NCBI GenBank assembly: GCA_005777415.1
Contig: SXMI01000210.1
Location: 1 to 9,802, forward strand
Reading direction: 5' to 3'
DNA from: Actinomycetota bacterium
GTDB taxonomy: Bacteria; Actinomycetota; Acidimicrobiia; Acidimicrobiales; Microtrichaceae
Length of the DNA stretch: 9,802 bases
Part shown: positions 5,232 through 9,802 of the stretch, one piece after another
Numbering within the stretch: the stretch's first letter is position 1
How the letters are laid out: the number at the start of each line of letters is the position of its first letter
Translations under genes and position numbers: made by a program
Notes under the pieces: model-generated
Databases searched by the model: none
What the model saw: the letters and a program-made list of their open reading frames with translations, nothing else
What the model was told of the DNA's origin: nothing

Positions 5232-5987
5232 GGGTCCGGAGCCCGTGCGTTCCAGGACGAAGCACACCGGGTCCTGACCGTCCTCGGCCACCGGGGCGCA
5301 CTGCTCCCGGGTGAAGCGGGCCCGGGTGGCGACCAGCGCCGCCGCCGTGCGGGACGGCACGTCCAGCTTCCGCATGATGCTGGTCATGTAGTTCTTGACG
5401 GTCTTCTCGGCCAGGAACAGCTGTGCGGCCACCTCGCGGTTCGACCGTCCGTCGGCGACCAGGTCCAGCACCTGTCGCTCCTGGTCCGTCAACCTGGCGA
5501 TCGCGGACTGCTCCGGCGAGCGACGCGGCGATCGGTGCGGCCGGACGACCCGGGTGTCCCCGCTCCGTGGGGCCCGGCCGGTCACGTGACGGAGTTCGTC
5601 GAGGAGCCGATCGCAACCCACGTGCTTCAGGACGAGCGCATCCGCGCCCGCCTCGACCGCGGCGTCGGCCACCGCCGGGGCCGCGTCACCGGTCAGGACG
5701 ACGATCCGGGTGGACGGCAGCTCGCGACGGATCGTCGCGCACAGATCGAGTCCGCTGCCGTCGGGCAGGTGGACGTCGAGCACCACGACGTCCGGACGGG
5801 TCGCCCGGATCCGGAAACGCGCCTGTGTCACCCGCTCGGCCTCGCCGACCACCTGGAGATCGTCCTCACCGTCGACGACGAGCGCCAACGACTGACGCAG
5901 GACGACGTGGTCCTCGACCAAGAACACCGCGACCGGTCGCCCGTCCGGGTCAGTTCCGGTCAGGTCGATCACCTCCGACTCATCCAC
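5202..5987 (-). CDS. NarL/DosR-type response regulator
   Basis: The protein has 261 aa from GTG 5987. The receiver domain spans about 18-137: acidic pair E25-D26 in VFLVEDHVVLR, phosphoacceptor D71 in VVVLDVHLPDGSG, T99 in VVLTGD and K121 in LVLKH. A LuxR-type helix-turn-helix covers about 165-222 (LTDQERQVLDLVADGRSN, then LAEKTVKNYMTSIMRKL). The last stretch is nearly identical to the DosR/DevR recognition helix, keeping the three residues that contact DNA there (here K195, K198, N199). A 40-residue C-terminal extension (from about 223) is unusual and contains two Cys (C230, C242). No histidine kinase is in the window. The start is uncertain: GTG 5987 overlaps the upstream gene's end by 8 nt; GTG 5972, just after that gene's stop codon, is the alternative (256 aa). 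Neither has a strong ribosome binding site, so translational coupling is likely. Confidence 0.9.
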   Translation of the reverse strand: MDESEVIDLTGTDPDGRPVAVFLVEDHVVLRQSLALVVDGEDDLQVVGEAERVTQARFRIRATRPDVVVLDVHLPDGSGLDLCATIRRELPSTRIVVLTGDAAPAVADAAVEAGADALVLKHVGCDRLLDELRHVTGRAPRSGDTRVVRPHRSPRRSPEQSAIARLTDQERQVLDLVADGRSNREVAAQLFLAEKTVKNYMTSIMRKLDVPSRTAAALVATRARFTREQCAPVAEDGQDPVCFVLERTGSGPSVPGNRDAV

Positions 5988-8007
5988 CCGGGGGAAACCG
6001 ATCCGCTCGGGTGGTGTCGACCGGCACCGGGACGGGCACGACGGCGCTCGTGGCGCCGATCCAGACGTACTCGTCGAACTGCTGCGGGAGCACGCCGCGG
6101 AGCACCGCCGGCCGATCCGTCGGGGCCGGACCGACCACCGGACCGACGACACGTTGGGGCCGGCGGCCGCCGAGCTCGGCACCGACCCGATGCTGTCGCG
6201 TCGCCCGGAGGTCGAGCAGGAACGCCGGGAGGTGACTGGCGTCGAGCAACTCCTCGATGCTCCCGGCCCTGGCCGGTTCGAGCGACAGGACCTCGGTGTG
6301 GCCACCCCAGGAGGTGGCCGCCGCCACCGAGCCGGTGCCGCTGCCCATGCCGATCAGGTAGGCGTCGTCGCCGAAGGCGGACCGGCAGGCCTGACCCAGG
6401 CTCGAACCGCCGGCGAGGTCGAGGTCGGTGGCGGCGGCATCGCCGACCCGGGCGGCGTGCGACCAGACGACGACGGGCCCCTCGGCCCGATCGACGATCG
6501 AGCGCAGGAAGGTCGCCGCCCGCCGCTCCCGCTCGGACCACCAGTCCGGACCGCCCGCCACGGTCGCGGCCACGCTCTGTGGCGTCGAACGCACCAGGTC
6601 GTCCTGCGCCGTCGGGTCGAGGAACTCCCTCGGGCCGGACGGGTGCTCCAGGCGCTGCCGGGCGGCCTCGACCGCCCGCTCCACGACACGATCGACCGCA
6701 GCTGCAGCTCGTCCCGACAGCGTCGGCGGCCCGACCGGCCCGTGTGCCCACGGGACGTCGGTGACGTAGCGGCGCCGCAACGCGTCCGCGGCAACGGGGT
6801 CGCTCCCGTCGAGTGCGTCGAGCACCTGCGACCGCACGCAGTCGCCGGCATCGACGTCGAGGCCCACGAGCCGCACGGGGTCCGATCCGTCGCCGGCCGC
6901 CACCCTACGGCGCAGCCACGCCAACAGGGCTCCGAACTCCTGGTTGCGCCACCGCCACGACGGGAAGGCGGCGCACGGCGGCGGTTCGTCCGGGCTCGGG
7001 TCGATCCCGGCGCACCAGGCGTCGAGCGCAGCGACGTCCGGCCAGTCGGCATCGAGCACGACCGTCCGGCACCCGAGGTGGTCGACGAGGGCCCGGGTGA
7101 TCCGGGCACCGACCTGGACGAACTCCGAGGTCCCGAGGGTCGAGGGACCGAGCAGTACGACGCGTGCGCCGGACAGCCGGTGCAACAGTCCGGACAGGTC
7201 TGCGCCGGTGATCGAACTGAACGGCTCGCAGGCTCGGGCCAGGCGCTCCGCCGGGGACAGCTCGGGATCGGCCGCCACCGGCTCGCCGGTGCGGTGCCGG
7301 TGCGCACGGACCGGTCGGGTGGCGCGCTCCGGGAGCAGCGGGACGAACTGCACCGGGCCGAGCTCCTCCCGGTCCAGACGGTCACCGTCCCGACGGACGA
7401 CCACGAGTTCCTGGTGTCCGTCCGCCGGACCCACGGGCATCACGAGCCGACCCCCGTCGGCCAACTGGTCCAGCAGCGGCTCCGGGATCCGCTCCCCCGC
7501 TGCCGACACCACGACGACATCGAACGGCGCCGCCTCGGGCCACCCGAGTGCGCCATCGCCCCACCGGACGTGGACGCTGCCGTGGAGGGTGGCCCGCAAC
7601 GACTCCGAGGCGTCCACCACCAGGTCACCGTGGCGCTCCACGGTCCACACCTCGGCGGCGAGTTCGTCGAGGACGGCCGCGGCGTAGCCGGATCCGGTCC
7701 CCACCTCGAGCGCCCGGTCCGTCGGCTGGACGGCCGCGGCCTCGAGCGCCAGCGCGACGACGTAGGGCTGGGAGATGGTCTGGCCCGAGCCGATCGGGAG
7801 CGGTCGGTCCTCGTAGGCCGACGCCGCCGACGCCGCCGGGAGGAACCGCTCACGGGGCACCGTCGCCATGGCGTCGAGGACCCGTCGGTCGCTGATGCCC
7901 CGACGGACCAGCCCCTCGTGCACCATCCGGTTGCGGGCTGCGGCGAACCTCCGTTGGTCGCCCGTGGCCGGCTGGGTCGTGTCGTCTCGTTCGTCGGTCC
8001 GTGCCAT
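5980..8007 (-). CDS. PIMT fused to an erythromycin-esterase-like domain
   Basis: The protein has 675 aa and two domains. The N-terminal domain (about 18-225) is protein-L-isoaspartate O-methyltransferase, which uses S-adenosylmethionine to repair aged Asp/Asn sites: FLP at 55-57, PIGSGQTISQPYVVALALEA (71-90), SAM motif I LEVGTGSGYAAAVLDELA (100-117) and FDVVVVSAAGERIP (162-175). The C-terminal domain (about 255-615) has the erythromycin esterase/EreA fold pattern: VVLLGPSTLGTSEF (283-296), VVLDADWPD (316-324), VVVWSHAARVGDA (512-524). The usual catalytic GE--H appears as GPSTL and the usual H-N-x-H as HAAR, so hydrolase activity is doubtful. ATG 8007 is chosen to fit PIMT length; an in-frame GTG at 8055 with a Gly-rich extension is possible. 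It sits between the ATPase and regulator genes on one strand, so probably one operon. Erythromycin esterase fusions occur among DosR-controlled genes (Rv2030c). Confidence 0.88.
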   Translation of the reverse strand: MARTDERDDTTQPATGDQRRFAAARNRMVHEGLVRRGISDRRVLDAMATVPRERFLPAASAASAYEDRPLPIGSGQTISQPYVVALALEAAAVQPTDRALEVGTGSGYAAAVLDELAAEVWTVERHGDLVVDASESLRATLHGSVHVRWGDGALGWPEAAPFDVVVVSAAGERIPEPLLDQLADGGRLVMPVGPADGHQELVVVRRDGDRLDREELGPVQFVPLLPERATRPVRAHRHRTGEPVAADPELSPAERLARACEPFSSITGADLSGLLHRLSGARVVLLGPSTLGTSEFVQVGARITRALVDHLGCRTVVLDADWPDVAALDAWCAGIDPSPDEPPPCAAFPSWRWRNQEFGALLAWLRRRVAAGDGSDPVRLVGLDVDAGDCVRSQVLDALDGSDPVAADALRRRYVTDVPWAHGPVGPPTLSGRAAAAVDRVVERAVEAARQRLEHPSGPREFLDPTAQDDLVRSTPQSVAATVAGGPDWWSERERRAATFLRSIVDRAEGPVVVWSHAARVGDAAATDLDLAGGSSLGQACRSAFGDDAYLIGMGSGTGSVAAATSWGGHTEVLSLEPARAGSIEELLDASHLPAFLLDLRATRQHRVGAELGGRRPQRVVGPVVGPAPTDRPAVLRGVLPQQFDEYVWIGATSAVVPVPVPVDTTRADRFPPGG

Positions 8008-8016
8008 CGTTCGATC

Positions 8017-8029
8017 GCGGGCGTCCCGC
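8017..8029 (-). promoter_or_regulatory. Small hairpin just upstream of the PIMT-fusion start
   Basis: GCGGG (8017-8021) and CCCGC (8025-8029) form a 5-bp stem with a 3-nt loop, 9 nt before ATG 8007 on the minus strand. A GGAGGAGGAGGG tract lies further upstream (about 8033-8044), too far for normal spacing unless the hairpin forms and brings it closer. The 102-nt gap between the ATPase stop and this start (8008-8109) shows no clear promoter. Confidence 0.25.
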
Positions 8030-8109
8030 CCTCCTCCTCCGCCGTCCGGCCCCACGACCGTCGACAGCGGATGCTCACCACATCGGTTCCCGTCGACCCC
8101 GATGAAGCG

Positions 8110-9802
8110 TCACCGGTGGCGAACCCCGCCGGCCCGGCCCGCCGCCGACCGGCGAACCCGGTGGCGGAGCGCCAGGTGGAGGGAGTTCGCCGCCAGCACC
8201 GCCGGGATGGCCGCCACGGCGACGATCGCCGCAGGCCAGGACGGGACCGCCTGGCCGAGCACCGATGCGACCGGGGGCACCAGCAGGAACCCGGCGAGCA
8301 GGACGACCTGGAGGACGATCCCCCAGACCAGCAGGCGGTTCGACCACCAACCGAGCCGCCACGGCGGTCGGCTCGCACTCCGACAGGCCTGCGCGTTGGC
8401 GACCTGCCCCAGCACCACCGCCGCGAACGCCGCACCACTCGCAGCGGCGAGCCCATGTGCGTCCGGAGGTGCACCACCCCAGGTCCATCCGACCACGGCG
8501 AGTCCCATTAGGAACGCCAGCATCTCGACGGCGGCTTCGGTCGGGCCCAGGACGCCGAACACCCTGGCGAGGAGGGATCGGTCCACCAGGTGCCGCCCCG
8601 TCAGCGGACGGTCGAGCAGCCCCGGGCTGGGCCGCTCGGCACCCAGCGCCAGCGCCGGGACCAGGTCGGTGACGATGTCGAGGCACAGGACCTGCAGCAC
8701 GCCGATCGCCAGCGGGAGGCGGCCGCCGGTCAGACCCCACAGGACGAAGGGTGTCAGCTCGGCCACGCCGGCCGTGAGGTGGTACGTGAGGAACCGGCGG
8801 ATGTTCGTGTACGTGGCGCGACCCTCCTCGATGGCGGCGACGATCGTGGCGAAGTCGTCGTCCAGGAGCACCAGGTCCGCGGCCTCGCGAGCGACATCGG
8901 TCCCCGACCGGCCCATCGCCACGCCGATGTCGGCGCGTCGCAGCGCCGGGCCGTCGTTGACCCCGTCGCCGGTCATGGCCACCACGTGGCCACGAGCCTG
9001 CAGGGCCCCGGCGATCCTGAACTTGTGCTCCGGGGTCGCCCGACTGACGACGAACCCGTCCCGGTCGAGCAGCTCGCCGAGTTCGCGCTCGTCGGCGGGC
9101 AGCTCGTCCCCGGTGACGACGAGTGCGTCCGGGCCGCTCACGCCCACCTGACGAGCGATCGCCAGCGCCGTCGCCGGGTGGTCACCGGTCACGACCCCGA
9201 CCGCGACACCCGCCGACCGACAGGAGCGGACGGCGTCGTGGACCTCGGGCCGCGGCGGGTCCTGGAAGGCGAGCAGTCCGATCAGCTCCAGGTCCGACTC
9301 GGCCGCACGCGCGTCGGCAGCGGGGCCGGGGCGACCAGTGGCGACGGCCAGCACCCGGAGGCCGCGCCCGGCCAGTTCGTCGATCGCCGTGCGGGCGGCG
9401 TCCCGGTCGGGGCCGTCCCGGCACACCGGCAGCACGGAGTCGGGAGCGCCCTTGCACCACAGGTCCTCGCCACAGCACACCGACGAACGCCGACGAACCG
9501 GGTCGAACGCGAACCACCGGTCGACCGGCGGAGGTTCCGGCCGGTCCCGCCGCAACCGCCTGGACAGCGTGTCGATGGCCGCCTCCATCGGGTCACCCAC
9601 CGGCGCCCAGCCCTCGTCGTCGTGGACGACCCGACCCCGCGACGAGGCGAGCGCCGCCATCGCCGTCGTCGACGCAGCGTCCACGGCTGCCGCGTCGCCG
9701 GACACGACGGCGTCGAGCTCGTAGCCGTTGCCGATCACCGCCACCGTCCCTGCGGGCGTCCACACCTCGACGACGGACATCCGGTTCTGGGTGAGCGTGC
9801 CG
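8110..9802 (-). CDS. P2-type cation-translocating P-type ATPase, partial (C-terminal 563 aa)
   Basis: An ATP-driven cation pump. The window edge cuts inside the DKTGTLT phosphorylation motif: the fragment begins GTLTQNRM, so the phosphorylated Asp and transmembrane segments M1-M4 lie outside. Visible-fragment positions: VGDPMEAA (68-75), FDPVRRRSSV (99-108), KGAP (117-120) in the nucleotide-binding domain; DPPRPEV (181-187), VTGDHPATA (204-212), MTGDGVNDGPAL (276-287) in the P domain; then M5 with ELTPF (348-352), M6 with CLDIVTDLVPALALGAE (373-389), and four further membrane segments (M7-M10) to about 538. M5/M6 read more like Na,K-ATPase (EITPF, CIDLGTD) than SERCA (NLVTDG), so the ion cannot be assigned; monovalent cations or calcium are candidates. 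Cysteines cluster beside KGAP (109, 110, 116, 127). The gene heads the PIMT-fusion and regulator operon; M. tuberculosis CtpF, a related pump, is DosR-regulated. Confidence 0.92.
   Translation of the reverse strand, partial: GTLTQNRMSVVEVWTPAGTVAVIGNGYELDAVVSGDAAAVDAASTTAMAALASSRGRVVHDDEGWAPVGDPMEAAIDTLSRRLRRDRPEPPPVDRWFAFDPVRRRSSVCCGEDLWCKGAPDSVLPVCRDGPDRDAARTAIDELAGRGLRVLAVATGRPGPAADARAAESDLELIGLLAFQDPPRPEVHDAVRSCRSAGVAVGVVTGDHPATALAIARQVGVSGPDALVVTGDELPADERELGELLDRDGFVVSRATPEHKFRIAGALQARGHVVAMTGDGVNDGPALRRADIGVAMGRSGTDVAREAADLVLLDDDFATIVAAIEEGRATYTNIRRFLTYHLTAGVAELTPFVLWGLTGGRLPLAIGVLQVLCLDIVTDLVPALALGAERPSPGLLDRPLTGRHLVDRSLLARVFGVLGPTEAAVEMLAFLMGLAVVGWTWGGAPPDAHGLAAASGAAFAAVVLGQVANAQACRSASRPPWRLGWWSNRLLVWGIVLQVVLLAGFLLVPPVASVLGQAVPSWPAAIVAVAAIPAVLAANSLHLALRHRVRRSAAGRAGGVRHR

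Noticed and set aside
6154..8511. 785-codon plus-strand open frame
   Set aside because: It is antisense to the PIMT fusion and the ATPase, both with unmistakable motifs; long shadow frames are common at this GC content.

Overview
The window is very GC-rich (roughly 70% by eye), with dense genes, many GTG starts and long antisense open frames. The protein families point to an actinobacterium: a LytR C-terminal domain protein, a LAxTG-type sortase substrate, a WhiG/FliA-like sigma factor and a DosR/DevR-like response regulator. The Thr/Pro/Glu hexapeptide repeats and the Ser/Gly tail would suit a deep-branching class such as Acidimicrobiia, but that placement is inference. No tRNA, rRNA, CRISPR array, insertion sequence or phage gene was seen, and no stretch over 300 bases lacks a gene.

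Layout. (1) 1-1288, minus strand: a membrane-anchored LytR_C protein with a long Ser/Gly tail, followed by the N-terminal 132 residues of trehalose-6-phosphate phosphatase (OtsB), which runs off the left edge. (2) 1375-3265, plus strand: a YbhN/LPG-synthase-like polytopic membrane protein and a 250-aa sigma factor with regions 2, 3 and 4. (3) 3340-4628, minus strand: a LAATG-anchored surface protein with a 14-unit Thr-rich repeat. Just downstream, with its ribosome binding site overlapping the surface gene's stop codon, is a 105-aa protein that aligns without gaps to the first 80 residues of the neighbouring sigma factor but has lost the DNA-recognition part. The two sigma-related genes converge on a 74-nt spacer of nested hairpins and triple direct repeats. 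(4) 4800-5231, plus strand: a small heat-shock protein (Hsp20). (5) 5202-9802, minus strand: a probable operon in the order P2-type cation ATPase (partial, cut inside its DKTGT motif), a fusion of protein-L-isoaspartate methyltransferase (PIMT) with an erythromycin-esterase-like domain, and a NarL/DosR-type response regulator whose end overlaps the hsp20 end by 30 nt.

How they may work together. The right half resembles the Mycobacterium DosR dormancy regulon in content: a DosR-like regulator, Hsp20 (compare HspX), an erythromycin-esterase fusion (compare Rv2030c) and a cation ATPase (compare CtpF). A GGGAC-N4-GTCCC palindrome, matching the core and spacing of the mycobacterial DosR box, lies about 90 nt upstream of hsp20. 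The recognition-helix residues K, K and N of DosR are also kept. The esterase-like domain has lost most of its expected catalytic residues and may be a pseudoenzyme. The most novel items are this DosR-like stress island, the dead esterase fused to a protein-repair enzyme, and the region-2-only sigma paralogue coupled to a wall-anchored surface protein.
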